Shown here in pieces: positions 1-8,272 of a stretch of 62,163 nt of DNA. Origin of the DNA: an uncultured Lachnospiraceae bacterium (GTDB lineage: Bacteria > Bacillota > Clostridia > Lachnospirales > Lachnospiraceae); the NCBI GenBank assembly GCA_949948715.1, contig CATLGW010000011.1, positions 1 to 62,163 on the forward strand, given 5' to 3'. Below the pieces are notes generated by a model. The model was not told where the DNA came from, ran no database searches, and saw nothing but the letters and a program-made list of their open reading frames with translations. Position 1 is the first letter of the stretch. Every line of letters starts with the position of its first letter. Both the position numbers and the translations under genes were made by a program.

Positions 1-106
1 GATCAACGCAGAGCCAGTGGTATTCCACTGGAAATATAACCTTGATGATATCAATGTATCAGAGGAAGTCATTGTAGATACACTACCAATTAAAAAGTCC
101 AGTTAA
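1..106 (+). CDS. C-terminal fragment of an unrecognised protein (5' partial)
   Basis: An open frame enters from the left edge and ends at TAA at 104-106. The visible residues end in DTLPIKKSS and match no family I recognise. The stretch is AT-richer than the following genes. It sits directly against the broken end of the ABC permease, so I infer it belongs to an inserted mobile or foreign segment. Its other end is outside the window, so neither the element nor its inverted repeat can be identified. Confidence 0.3.
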   Translation, partial: INAEPVVFHWKYNLDDINVSEEVIVDTLPIKKSS

Positions 107-116
107 TTGGCGAACG

Positions 117-1229
117 TTATACTAGCAAAGTGACAGACAGAGCGGCGGCCATCTGTCCCTTGTGGGCGAAGAAGGCCTTGAAATCCATCTGAAACATGAT
201 ATCCAGCAGGCCGCAGGCAAGCATCGTGGCCATAACGGCTCCAAAGACGCCCCAGATGATGCTTGTGCCGCCCTCGGTGAGCTGCATGAACAGCATAAAT
301 CCCCCCATTCCTACCACCAGAGCGGTAACCGCCCGAAGCAGGGCGGCCAGCAGACGGTTTCGGATTCCCTGCTCCGCCAGCTCGGTGCCCCGCCTCAGAT
401 ACAGGGACCGGGCGCACAGCCACAGCGCCCCAGCCATGGCCAGACACACAAAAAGATGCACCCACAGCGCCCCCATATCCTGGACCCCTTCCCCCCGCAA
501 TATCAAGAGATAGAGAGCGGAACACAGAGGAGATACAAAGATTGCCTCCCTCATACCGTAATTCCAGTAATAAAAGGTATCCATGCACCAATCCATAAAC
601 GACAGGCAGATCCCGTAGAGGGCAATGCCCCCATATCCCAGGATCATGGCGCAGACCAGCGTGTTCAGCACATTTCCGCAAATCATCACCGCCACCAGCA
701 CCAGATGATACACCAGAAAAAATACCACCCCGATAACCACAAAGCTAAACGCCGTCTCCCTCAGCATGATACCGAACAGCTCCCAATCCCCTCCTCTCAT
801 TATGTACCCTTCCGCCAGAACCAGAGACAGAAGCAGGCTGACCAGAAAAGGAAGAAGCCAGATGAGAATTCCGTTCAGGTAGACCGCCCCGAACAGTGTG
901 CTCCTCTTCACAGGCATACTGTGATAGGCGTCCGACATATCCCTGTGAAACACAAAGCGGAAGCCTGCAATACCGGCAATGAAGGCCATCAGCACGGCAA
1001 TGCTGCCTCCTATGGTGACGATATACCCCCGACAGAAGGGAAGGATATCCTGCATGACAGACATCCTCTCATAGCCCGCTTCCGCCACCAGCCGGTCCAC
1101 ATTGCTCAGCTTGATCATCCACACCACCGGAAAGAACAGGAAAGAGGACAGGGCGGACAGCGCCGCCATCCAGACCCTGTGCCGCAGGTCCTCCCGCATC
1201 ACCTTAAAAAATAAGCGCCTTGGCATCAT
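117..1229 (-). CDS. ABC-2 type transporter permease, apparently 3'-truncated
   Basis: This is the membrane subunit of an exporter-like ABC system, paired with the ATPase encoded just upstream. The 370-residue product is strongly hydrophobic, with about eight membrane segments. The first spans roughly residues 20-40 and the last ends at the stop. Permeases in YtrA-YtrB type loci of Lachnospiraceae are usually much longer (about 600 residues or more, from memory). Here the reading frame stops inside a hydrophobic stretch, next to sequence of different composition. I therefore infer a truncation by insertion or rearrangement near 117-130. The start is the first of two ATGs (1229), preceded by GGAGG. 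It overlaps the ATPase stop by 26 bases, which suggests coupled translation. Whether the shortened protein works is unknown. Confidence 0.75.
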   Translation of the reverse strand: MMPRRLFFKVMREDLRHRVWMAALSALSSFLFFPVVWMIKLSNVDRLVAEAGYERMSVMQDILPFCRGYIVTIGGSIAVLMAFIAGIAGFRFVFHRDMSDAYHSMPVKRSTLFGAVYLNGILIWLLPFLVSLLLSLVLAEGYIMRGGDWELFGIMLRETAFSFVVIGVVFFLVYHLVLVAVMICGNVLNTLVCAMILGYGGIALYGICLSFMDWCMDTFYYWNYGMREAIFVSPLCSALYLLILRGEGVQDMGALWVHLFVCLAMAGALWLCARSLYLRRGTELAEQGIRNRLLAALLRAVTALVVGMGGFMLFMQLTEGGTSIIWGVFGAVMATMLACGLLDIMFQMDFKAFFAHKGQMAAALSVTLLV

Positions 1230-2106
1230 ATCCCCGCACCTCCGTTTCACTGATAAATATTTCCTCCAGGGAAAGGGGCAGCAGCTCATAGAACACAGGA
1301 TTCAGCTCCTCCATAAAGCGTTCCGCGTCCTCCCTCTGCCCTCTCACCGTGAAGGTATAAAGAGATCCCCTGTTCTCCATGGTCATCAGGTCAAGCCCCG
1401 CCCTGAGCCTGGTCAGCCTGGCCTTATCCTGAATGATACACTGCACCTTGTGGATATTCAGCTTCATTTCATCCAAATCCTTTTCAAACAAAATTCCCCC
1501 CCTGTGGAGAAGGCCCACATACTCGCAGATATCCTCCAGTTCCCTCAGATTGTGGGAGGCAATGACGGGGGTCAGGCCCCGCTCCTCCATCTCTCTGATG
1601 AAGACCATCTTCACCGCCTGCCGCATCACTGGGTCCAGCCCGTCAAAGGTCTCGTCACACAGAAGATATTTGGTGTTGGCGCACACGCCGCAGATCACGG
1701 AGAGCTGCTTTTTCATCCCCTTGGAAAAGGTGTTGATCTTCCGTCCGCAGTCGAGACCGAACCGTCCCATCATCTCCCGCCACTTTTCCCCGTCGTATTC
1801 GGGATAAAAGCTCTGATACAGATGCAGCATATCCTTGGGAGTTCCGCTTTTGAAAAAATACTGCTCATCCGATATGTAGAAAATTTTTGCCTTGGCCCCG
1901 GGATTGTCATACACCGGGTCCCCGTCCACAAGGACACAGCCCTCCTCCGGCTTATACACGCCGCACAGAAGCCTCATCAGGGTAGATTTTCCCGCGCCGT
2001 TGGTCCCGATCAATCCAAAGACATGCCCCTCCTCTATGGCGGCGCTGACATTGTCCACAGCCTGCACCGCGTCAAAGCTTTTTCTCACATTCTGCAATTC
2101 AATCAT
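1204..2106 (-). CDS. ABC transporter ATP-binding protein (YtrB-like)
   Basis: This is a cytoplasmic ATPase that powers the neighbouring ABC-2 permease. The 300-residue protein shows Walker A GTNGAGKST near residues 34-42, a degenerate signature FSKGMKKQL near 128, Walker B ending in LLCDE near 150, and a switch His in IASHN near 180. The C-terminal 90 residues are a regulatory tail typical of YtrB/BcrA-type exporters. Its start overlaps the stop of the GntR gene by four bases (ATGA), so regulator, ATPase and permease form one operon. The substrate cannot be told from sequence. YtrABC-type systems respond to cell-wall-active compounds or participate in acetoin use in Bacillus (family knowledge), but that is not evidence for this case. 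Confidence 0.88.
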   Translation of the reverse strand: MIELQNVRKSFDAVQAVDNVSAAIEEGHVFGLIGTNGAGKSTLMRLLCGVYKPEEGCVLVDGDPVYDNPGAKAKIFYISDEQYFFKSGTPKDMLHLYQSFYPEYDGEKWREMMGRFGLDCGRKINTFSKGMKKQLSVICGVCANTKYLLCDETFDGLDPVMRQAVKMVFIREMEERGLTPVIASHNLRELEDICEYVGLLHRGGILFEKDLDEMKLNIHKVQCIIQDKARLTRLRAGLDLMTMENRGSLYTFTVRGQREDAERFMEELNPVFYELLPLSLEEIFISETEVRGYDAKALIF

Positions 2107-2495
2107 CTCTTTTCCATGGCCTCCTGACTCTGCTTTTGCTCAAAGATTCGGCAAAGCCGCTCCCTTAGCTGTTCCTCCAAGACACCTGCCTCCTTGGCCT
2201 GCTCCGTAATGTCCCACCACTCCTTTAGAATTTTGTCCTGCTTATTCTCCCGCCACTCATTCTCCGCCGTCACAAAACATCCCCTGCCGGAAACCGTGTA
2301 CAGATATCCCTCCCGCTCCAACTGAGCATAGGCCCGCTGTATGGTATTGGGATTCACGGACAGCTCCATGGCCAGACTGCGCACGCTGGGCATTCTGGTC
2401 AGGGGCTCCATGCCGCCGCTGACAATCAGCCGCTCCAGCTTTTCCACCACCTGCTCATAGATGGGACGTTTATCCCGATAATCTAACAGAATCAT
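2103..2495 (-). CDS. GntR-family (YtrA subfamily) transcriptional regulator
   Basis: This is a small DNA-binding repressor of 130 residues. A GntR winged helix occupies residues 10-75, with the characteristic PSVRSLAMELSVNPNTI stretch followed by YAQLEREGYL. A short helical C-terminal dimerisation region follows in place of a ligand-binding domain, which is the YtrA architecture. The ATG at 2495 has AGGAG seven bases upstream. Longer in-frame extensions run back into the promoter and are unlikely. It is the first gene of the operon with the ATPase and permease. A perfect palindrome immediately upstream and overlapping the promoter is the likely autoregulatory operator. Confidence 0.9.
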   Translation of the reverse strand: MILLDYRDKRPIYEQVVEKLERLIVSGGMEPLTRMPSVRSLAMELSVNPNTIQRAYAQLEREGYLYTVSGRGCFVTAENEWRENKQDKILKEWWDITEQAKEAGVLEEQLRERLCRIFEQKQSQEAMEKR

Positions 2496-2519
2496 GGGAC
2501 GCTCCTTTCTCCGTTCAGA

Positions 2520-2542
2520 GTGTATTAACTTTCTTAATACAC
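2520..2542. promoter_or_regulatory. Perfect 9-bp inverted repeat, probable YtrA-type operator
   Basis: The arms GTGTATTAA and TTAATACAC are separated by five bases (CTTTC) and match perfectly. The site abuts the -10 box of the gntR promoter, so a bound dimer would block transcription. This fits autorepression by the adjacent GntR protein (inference). Confidence 0.75.
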
Positions 2543-2570
2543 TTATACTACAGGAGGAGGAAAAAGTCAA
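2542..2570 (-). promoter_or_regulatory. Promoter of the gntR-ABC operon
   Basis: On the minus strand there is a -35 TTGACT (2565-2570), a 17-base spacer and a -10 TATAAG (2542-2547). Transcription would start inside the palindromic operator and give a short leader before the gntR start at 2495. Confidence 0.75.
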
Positions 2571-2622
2571 GAATCTCCTGCCCTTCCCCACACCCCCATT
2601 GAAAGCGGAGCCTTAGGGACAA

Positions 2623-2651
2623 TTGACAATCATTTCCATTTATGCTATATT
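2623..2651 (+). promoter_or_regulatory. Promoter of the SDR gene
   Basis: A consensus -35 TTGACA (2623-2628), a 17-base spacer and -10 TATATT (2646-2651) precede the SDR start at 2721 by about 70 bases. The gene is therefore expressed on its own and divergently from gntR. Confidence 0.75.
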
Positions 2652-2720
2652 TATTTACGGAAATTGAATAAACATTTCCGCATATTTTGCGACATTATTA
2701 GAATACAGGAGGTAAATACT

Positions 2721-3521
2721 ATGGGATTTCTGACCGGAAAAACTGCTATTATCACCGGCGCGGGACGGGCCGTCCTGAGCGACGGACGCTGCGGGTCCAT
2801 CGGCTACGGCATTGCCACCGCCTATGCCAAGGAGGGCGCGAATATTGTGATCACCGGGCGCAATGTGCAGAAATTGGCTGACGCCAAGGAGGAGCTGGAG
2901 CGTCTCCACGGCATCCAGGTACTCACCGTGGCTGCGGATGTGAACGCCAAAGCCGACAATCAGGCTGTGGTGGAGGAAGTGGTGCGCCAGACCATGGAGA
3001 AGTTCGGAAGAATCGACGTGCTGATCAACAATGCCCAGGCCTCTGCCTCCGGCGTGACCCTTGCCGACCACACCACGGAGCAGTTTGACCTGGCGCTCTA
3101 TTCGGGGCTTTACGCCACCTTCTATTATATGAAGGCCTGCTATCCCCATCTGGTAGAGACTAAGGGCTGCGTCATCAACTTTGCCTCCGGGGCGGGGTTG
3201 TTCGGAAATTACGGCCAGTGTGCCTACGCCGCGGCCAAGGAGGGCGTCCGCGGCCTGACCCGCGTGGCCGCCACAGAGTGGGCCAAGGACGGGGTCAATG
3301 TGAACATCATCTGTCCCCTGGCCTGGACGGCACAGCTTGAGAACTTTGAGAAGGCCTATCCCGACGCCTTCAAGGCAAACGTAAAAATGCCCCCCGCCGG
3401 ACATTACGGTGACGCGGAGCTGGAAATCGGCCGTGTGTGCGTTCAGCTCGCCTCCCCGGACTTCAAGTATATGACCGGAGAGACCATCACCTTAGAGGGC
3501 GGCATGGGACAGAGACCGTAA
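2721..3521 (+). CDS. SDR-family NAD(P)-dependent oxidoreductase
   Basis: This is a 266-residue Rossmann-fold dehydrogenase. The cofactor loop near residue 12 is TGAGR followed by an insertion before GSIGYGIA, so the usual TGxxxGxG turn is stretched by about six residues. NNAQ replaces the usual NNAG near 97. The catalytic Ser (in NFASGAG) and the Y-x3-K pair (AYAAAKEG) are present. The ending EGGMGQRP matches the SDR C-terminus. The ATG at 2721 follows AGGAGG by eight bases. It stands alone on the plus strand with its own promoter, so the substrate cannot be inferred from context. The closest functional class by appearance is a 3-oxoacyl reductase or hydroxysteroid-type SDR. Confidence 0.85.
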   Translation: MGFLTGKTAIITGAGRAVLSDGRCGSIGYGIATAYAKEGANIVITGRNVQKLADAKEELERLHGIQVLTVAADVNAKADNQAVVEEVVRQTMEKFGRIDVLINNAQASASGVTLADHTTEQFDLALYSGLYATFYYMKACYPHLVETKGCVINFASGAGLFGNYGQCAYAAAKEGVRGLTRVAATEWAKDGVNVNIICPLAWTAQLENFEKAYPDAFKANVKMPPAGHYGDAELEIGRVCVQLASPDFKYMTGETITLEGGMGQRP

Positions 3522-3536
3522 TACCCTTTCGTCCGG

Positions 3537-4004
3537 TTACCTGGAGCAGTTGGCGGCGTCGATGGCAATACACAGCATCAGGGCCGTCAGCTCATCCTCC
3601 GGGCGGGCAATGTCGATCACGTAGGTGTCGCCCCAATGCAGAGGTTCCTTGGAGATATGAACCACCACGCTGCCTCCTGCGTAAACATCATAATCCCAGG
3701 CCAGGAAATCTCCCTCGCAGCGCCATCCGTTGAACTCCAACTCATAGACAGGCTTGAAAAAAGAAAACTGCTTTCGGATACACCCCCGCACCTGGCCGTT
3801 CACCTCGATATCAAAGGTGGGAAGCATCACCATGAGCCTTTGCTTCACCATGCCAAGCTCCCGCCCCAGGGTGTCCGAAACATGGAGCTGATGTCCCAGG
3901 GCAAAAATCTCAGCCTGCACAAAATACTTCTTATTCCCGTTCTCATCATAGATGTCATAAGAATCCGACCAGGAAAACACCCTCTGTTTGATCAAAAGCT
4001 TCAT
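3537..4004 (-). CDS. LURP-one-related / YxjI-like beta-barrel protein
   Basis: This 155-residue protein resembles the LURP-one-related (DUF567) fold. It begins MKLLIKQRVFSWSDSYDIYDENG and has the repeated pattern of a short strand, a charged turn and an aromatic residue typical of Tubby-like barrels. Typical features are YFVQAEIFALGHQLHV near 28-43 and a central Lys/Arg-rich KQRLMVMLP segment. The start at 4004 has AGGAGG upstream. It has no membrane or signal segment. Bacterial members lack an established biochemical role, so no function is assigned. It ends 15 bases from the SDR stop on the opposite strand, and no terminator is visible between them. Confidence 0.75.
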   Translation of the reverse strand: MKLLIKQRVFSWSDSYDIYDENGNKKYFVQAEIFALGHQLHVSDTLGRELGMVKQRLMVMLPTFDIEVNGQVRGCIRKQFSFFKPVYELEFNGWRCEGDFLAWDYDVYAGGSVVVHISKEPLHWGDTYVIDIARPEDELTALMLCIAIDAANCSR

Positions 4005-4080
4005 ATTCCGCCTCCTTCGTCTGTTATTCCTTCTATTATAACAGAACTGTCCTGCCTCCGCCAGATTTTGTATAAACATA

Positions 4081-4122
4081 CCATGAGCCGCACACCCGTC
4101 GACGGAGATGTCCGGCTCATGG
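4081..4122 (-). terminator. Strong hairpin after the kinase gene
   Basis: Perfect 10-bp arms CCATGAGCCG (4081-4090) and CGGCTCATGG (4113-4122) enclose an inner CCGTCGACGG palindrome. The hairpin lies seven bases past the histidine kinase stop. The following minus-strand bases are only modestly T-rich, so it may act as a terminator or as 3' end protection. Confidence 0.55.
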
Positions 4123-4128
4123 AGGCCC

Positions 4129-6309
4129 TTAAACCTGGGGCTGAATATTTTGCTTTGCCGGACACAGGGGCAGATCCAGAATAACCTTAAATAAATCCCC
4201 GTCCGTCACAATCTCCATAGAACCTCCCTGCAGCTCCATCAGGCTGGATGCGATGGACAGTCCAAGGCCGCTGCCCTCCATATGCCGGGATTTGTCTCCC
4301 CGCACGAAGCGTTCCCGCAGCTCATCCCCCGTAATGTTCAGCGCAAACTTTGACATATTCCGGAAGATGATCTCCGCGTACCTCTGCTCCAAATCCACCG
4401 TAAGATACACCCGGGAGCCCTCCTGGGCATACTTGCAGACATTGTTCAGCAGATTGTCAAACACCCTCCAGATATGCCGCCCATCCGCAAGCACCGTCAC
4501 CGGCTCCTCGGGCTGCCCGGTGATCAGCTCCAACCCCTTCTCCTCGAACCGCTGTTCATACTCTCCCACAGCCTGGCTTAAGAGAACCCCCAGCTCGCAG
4601 GGCTGCAGTTGTACCTCCAGATTCCCCGTGGTGGCCTTGGACGCCTCGATCAGATCGTCCAAAAGCTTTTTTAACCTCTTGGACTGTCGCAGAAGCACCT
4701 CCGTATACTCGGACAGCATCTCCCGCTCTTTTTCTGTGATCTCTTCCGTCAGGCCCTCCTCGCCCGTTACCTTATGGGACACCTCAAATACCCCCCCTGT
4801 TTTTGAAAATTCCCCGTTCTCCCCGTCGGCGGCCTGAGACAGAAGATTCCCGATCAGATCCGCGTAATTGATGATGGAGGTCAGCGGCGTCTTTAAATCG
4901 TGGGACACATTTGTGATCAGCTCCGTCCGCAGATGTTCGCTTTTCATGCGCTGCTCCACCGCAGCCGTCATGCCCTGAGCGATACTGTTTAAGTTCTCGC
5001 CGTGCTGCTTGAAGGAGAGCACCATGTAGGAAGTATCCACCTGACTGCCCAGGTTCCCCTCCGCCAGGGCCTCGCTGCCCTGCTGCAGCTTCTTGCACAT
5101 CAGGGCGCAGTATAAGACAATGGGAAACAGCACCGCTTTCTCCAAGAACCACAACACGAAGACTTCCCTGTTTGCAAAGAGTAAAATACCCAAAAGTTCC
5201 AAAATAGAAATCCCGCAAAAGACAATGGCGGTGGTGAGCACCAGCGGCAACCCCCTGGTCAGCGCAACGGCTCCCCTGAAAAGCACAAAGAGCAGCGTAT
5301 GGCGCAGCAGATTCCCCTGCTTCATCCTCAGGGCAAGCTCTCTTAGATAGATCGTAACCCATACGGCCCCCAGGGCCAGGACAAAAGATCCGATCAAAAA
5401 CTCCGTCCACCTATGGGCATAGCTGACCCAGCTAAGCAAAACATACATACCAAACAGGGATGTGATTGCGAACAACATGGTCAGCACATCAAAGTGAAAA
5501 TAGCTCAGCACACCGCCCGAAATCCCTTCCTTCCCGGCATGATGTCCGGCGCTGCACAGGAGAAAGAGAAAGCTGATCAACCCGGCCAGCCATCCCAGCC
5601 CGGCAGCGACAGGAAGCACGTAGGCCCAATCCGCCAAAAACCGGCACTGCCGCTCGATGGCCGAGTACTCATCCGTGTAGGGAAAATCGGGATTCACATA
5701 AAGATAAAAGGTTAACTCCCTTGTGACAAACTCCGTGGTCGAGGCAATCTCCATCAGTATGTGATCCTCCCCAGACGCTGTGGAGGACTGGGTAAAACCG
5801 GTCCCCTGACCGGAACCGCTCACCCCCTCGGTGTCCTGGAACTCATAATTATCATTGCCGTAGGCGCTTCCCCAACTCCCGCGCTCCGGCTTGATCTCCA
5901 CGGGCACATCCACAGAAGTGTAGCACACGAAATGATAGGGAGTATCCTTCTCCTCCTCTGCGGCAAGGTCCCACAGCAATTTGTCCCCCTCGTAAAGCTC
6001 CACGGAAAGATTGCGAATGCTCAGATATTTTTTCGCCGTCTCTATCGATTCCTCATCTTCCAGATACATCCCTTTAAATTCCCCTACGCTCTCCCATATG
6101 GAAGAGACCATTCTGTCATGGACAAAGCTCTCATATCCGTTCAGGTAATATCCCTCCGACGCCAGAAAAACGGTGCCCAGGGCGCAGGACGCCCCGATGA
6201 AAATTCCGGCCGCCAACACTAAGAACGCGGTAATCTTCGCAAACGTGCTCTCCGTAATCCTGCCCCGCCTGCGCATTTGCCCGCCGTGTTCCTCTCTCAT
6301 CCCTTCCAT
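4129..6309 (-). CDS. Membrane sensor histidine kinase
   Basis: This is the sensor half of a two-component system (726 residues). An N-terminal membrane helix near 15-40 is followed by an extracytoplasmic region to about 210. Several further membrane helices lie between about 225 and 420. The HisKA motif NVSHDLKTPL places the phosphorylatable His at residue 470, and the ATPase domain carries GSGLGLSIASSL near 690. An acidic loop of about 40 residues is inserted in the dimerisation helices just after the H-box. The start at 6309 has AAGGAGG six bases upstream and lies 11 bases after the regulator stop. The multi-helix sensor resembles kinases that watch the membrane or an associated transporter, but no transporter lies beside it. 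The ligand is unknown. Confidence 0.88.
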   Translation of the reverse strand: MEGMREEHGGQMRRRGRITESTFAKITAFLVLAAGIFIGASCALGTVFLASEGYYLNGYESFVHDRMVSSIWESVGEFKGMYLEDEESIETAKKYLSIRNLSVELYEGDKLLWDLAAEEEKDTPYHFVCYTSVDVPVEIKPERGSWGSAYGNDNYEFQDTEGVSGSGQGTGFTQSSTASGEDHILMEIASTTEFVTRELTFYLYVNPDFPYTDEYSAIERQCRFLADWAYVLPVAAGLGWLAGLISFLFLLCSAGHHAGKEGISGGVLSYFHFDVLTMLFAITSLFGMYVLLSWVSYAHRWTEFLIGSFVLALGAVWVTIYLRELALRMKQGNLLRHTLLFVLFRGAVALTRGLPLVLTTAIVFCGISILELLGILLFANREVFVLWFLEKAVLFPIVLYCALMCKKLQQGSEALAEGNLGSQVDTSYMVLSFKQHGENLNSIAQGMTAAVEQRMKSEHLRTELITNVSHDLKTPLTSIINYADLIGNLLSQAADGENGEFSKTGGVFEVSHKVTGEEGLTEEITEKEREMLSEYTEVLLRQSKRLKKLLDDLIEASKATTGNLEVQLQPCELGVLLSQAVGEYEQRFEEKGLELITGQPEEPVTVLADGRHIWRVFDNLLNNVCKYAQEGSRVYLTVDLEQRYAEIIFRNMSKFALNITGDELRERFVRGDKSRHMEGSGLGLSIASSLMELQGGSMEIVTDGDLFKVILDLPLCPAKQNIQPQV

Positions 6310-6320
6310 GGAAATCCTCC

Positions 6321-7010
6321 TTATCTTTTCTCCATCTTGTACCCCTGCCCCCACACCACCTTCAGATATCTGGGATCCGCCGGATTGATCTCAATCTTTT
6401 CCCGCAGATGCCGGATGTGCACCGCCACGGTATTCTCACTGCCGTAGGGGAGGTCGTTCCATATCCTCTGATAGATCTCCCTGGGCGAGAACACCTGCCC
6501 CGGGTTCTGCATGAGGAGCTTTAAAATATCGTACTCCGTGGGGGTCAGCGACACCGGTTCCCCGTCCAGGGTCACAGATTTCTCCTTGTCATCCAGTTCA
6601 ATGCCGCCGATCTTGACCACATCGGGCTTTACCGCCCCCGCCCCAAGCTGCATATATCTGCGAAGCTGGCTCCTCACCCGGGCGGACACCTCCACCGGAT
6701 TAAAGGGCTTTGTGATATAATCGTCCGCCCCCATGTTCAGCCCCAGGATCTTGTCCGAGTCCTCGCTTTTGGCCGTCAGGAGAATAATGGGCACATTGCT
6801 GATCCTGCGGATTTCCACCGTGGCGTATATGCCGTCCATCTCCGGCATCATCACATCCAAAAGCACCAGATGAATATCGTTCTCGGCAATGCATTTCAGC
6901 GCTTCCTTTCCGTTAAAGGCCTCGTAAAGCCTGTAGTTTTCATTGTGCAGATAAATTTTCAGCGCGTTTACGATATCTGCCTCATCGTCACAGATCAGTA
7001 TATTGTACAT
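6321..7010 (-). CDS. OmpR/PhoB-family response regulator
   Basis: This is a 229-residue cytoplasmic regulator. The receiver domain (1-115) has acidic DDE near residue 8, phospho-acceptor Asp52 in LLDVMMPEMDG and the conserved Lys in TKPFNP near 100. A winged-helix DNA-binding domain (130-229) has the typical LTPTEYDILKLLMQNPGQVFSREI-like pattern and ends in VWGQGYKMEKR. The start at 7010 follows a purine-rich GCAGGAGAAAAGAG stretch. It is the first gene of the operon with the kinase. Two direct repeats upstream at 7035-7065 are a plausible self-binding site. Confidence 0.93.
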   Translation of the reverse strand: MYNILICDDEADIVNALKIYLHNENYRLYEAFNGKEALKCIAENDIHLVLLDVMMPEMDGIYATVEIRRISNVPIILLTAKSEDSDKILGLNMGADDYITKPFNPVEVSARVRSQLRRYMQLGAGAVKPDVVKIGGIELDDKEKSVTLDGEPVSLTPTEYDILKLLMQNPGQVFSPREIYQRIWNDLPYGSENTVAVHIRHLREKIEINPADPRYLKVVWGQGYKMEKR

Positions 7011-7034
7011 CTCTTTTCTCCTGCCTCCCCACAT

Positions 7035-7065
7035 AAATTACATTCCTATTGTAACAAATTACATT
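7035..7065 (-). promoter_or_regulatory. 21-bp-spaced direct repeats upstream of the response regulator
   Basis: The decamer AAATTACATT (plus-strand reading) occurs at 7035-7044 and again at 7056-7065. The two copies are exactly 21 bp apart, i.e. two helical turns. A -10-like TACAAT (minus strand, 7048-7053) lies between them, and no good -35 is present. This is the arrangement expected for an OmpR-type regulator binding one DNA face (inference). Confidence 0.45.
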
Positions 7066-7184
7066 TTAACAAAAAACCAGAGAAATTGTTAAGATTTATT
7101 TAAGATAAAGCGTTTTGCAGCGTTTTTGTTTTGCCTCCATAGAATGTGTCGGCACAAGAATCCCGGCCCCAAAGGTTTTTCTCC

Positions 7185-7229
7185 ATAAAAAACAACCGTC
7201 CGGCTCTCACACAAAGTCCGGGCGGCTGT
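7185..7229 (-). terminator. Intrinsic terminator of the metal cluster
   Basis: Arms at 7192-7203 and 7218-7229 form a GC-rich stem (CCGTCCGG with CCGGGCGG, one G-U pair). On the minus strand it is followed by a run of six Ts. It lies about 30 bases past the CmpB-like gene. Confidence 0.8.
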
Positions 7230-7257
7230 CTAAACCGCTGGCACATTCCTTTCCCCT

Positions 7258-8220
7258 CTACTCCTCCCCTTCCTTCCTCATAGACTCCTCCTTCAGCTCC
7301 TCCAGGGCTTCGCCGTACCTCTCGGAACGCATGGTGGGATTGGAACGGATCAAATCCCGCTGGAAGAAATCACGCAGCGCTCCGAGACGTCGTCTTTCCG
7401 CCACATTGTGGGTATATCTTCCCTTCAGGTCCAGCACTTCCTCCTTCACATCCTCGGAACATTCCCCGTTCCCGCTCTGCATCAGGGACCTCATCCACTC
7501 CAGCTTCTCCTCTATGGCCGTCTTCAAATCCTCCACCCGGGAGCTGACGCTCTCCGTAATCTCCTCCCTGCGGGCATGGAAGCTCTCGGCCGCTCCCTCC
7601 CGGTAGCTTGTCCAATCCTGGCTCGCCGCCGTCAAAATGACGTCCAGCCGCCTTTGAATATTCGTCAATTCTTCCTTCACCCTCTCCATACCGGCCAGCA
7701 CATCCCTCAGATCCAACGCCGCCTTGAAGGAAAGAGCGAAGTCGGCGGCAATCCCCGCCGTCAAAATCCAGGTGGACAGGGTGAGGACCGCGCCGGGAAT
7801 GGACAGCACCAGCTCCTCCACTGGCCTGTGAACAAATTCTGTCATCAAAATGGTGAGCACCCCCCAGGCCAGAGAGGAACCCAGACAGATATGCCCCTGA
7901 AAATTAAACTTCACATGAGAATAATCCCAATACCGCACCTGAAAAAGCTTCTCCATCACCACCCCTGTCACGTATTCCAGGGCCGTGGCCCCCACACAGC
8001 CCGCGATATACACCAGGAGCAGATTGTCCTGAAAGGGCATGGACACCACCAGCATCATAATGGCCCCGCTTCCGTACAGGGGCAGAAAGGGCCCGCGCAT
8101 AAAGCCCCTGTTGGTCCACCGCCGCTTCTTCGCGGACACATAGGAGGACTCAAAGCACCAGCCCACAAAACAATAAAAATAGAAAAAAAACAGCCACTGT
8201 GTCACCGTATATCCGTACAT
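7258..8220 (-). CDS. CmpB-type putative ABC transporter permease family membrane protein
   Basis: This 320-residue protein has a membrane N-terminal half and a coiled-coil C-terminal half. Residues 5-150 carry about five hydrophobic segments and the family hallmarks FVGWCFESSYVS and NRGFMRGPFLPLYG, which match the family annotated as putative ABC transporter permease (CmpB). Residues 165-320 are charged and helical and probably cytoplasmic. There is no ATPase partner nearby and the family name is not backed by transport data as far as I know. The ATG at 8220 has GGGAG upstream; an upstream GTG at 8256 has no proper spacing. It is the last gene of the ZIP/G3E cluster and ends at a clear terminator. 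Confidence 0.75.
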   Translation of the reverse strand: MYGYTVTQWLFFFYFYCFVGWCFESSYVSAKKRRWTNRGFMRGPFLPLYGSGAIMMLVVSMPFQDNLLLVYIAGCVGATALEYVTGVVMEKLFQVRYWDYSHVKFNFQGHICLGSSLAWGVLTILMTEFVHRPVEELVLSIPGAVLTLSTWILTAGIAADFALSFKAALDLRDVLAGMERVKEELTNIQRRLDVILTAASQDWTSYREGAAESFHARREEITESVSSRVEDLKTAIEEKLEWMRSLMQSGNGECSEDVKEEVLDLKGRYTHNVAERRRLGALRDFFQRDLIRSNPTMRSERYGEALEELKEESMRKEGEE

Positions 8221-8272
8221 TTCCGCTCCCACCCTCACGACTGTCCTCGCGGACACTCCCGTCTCATTTGTG

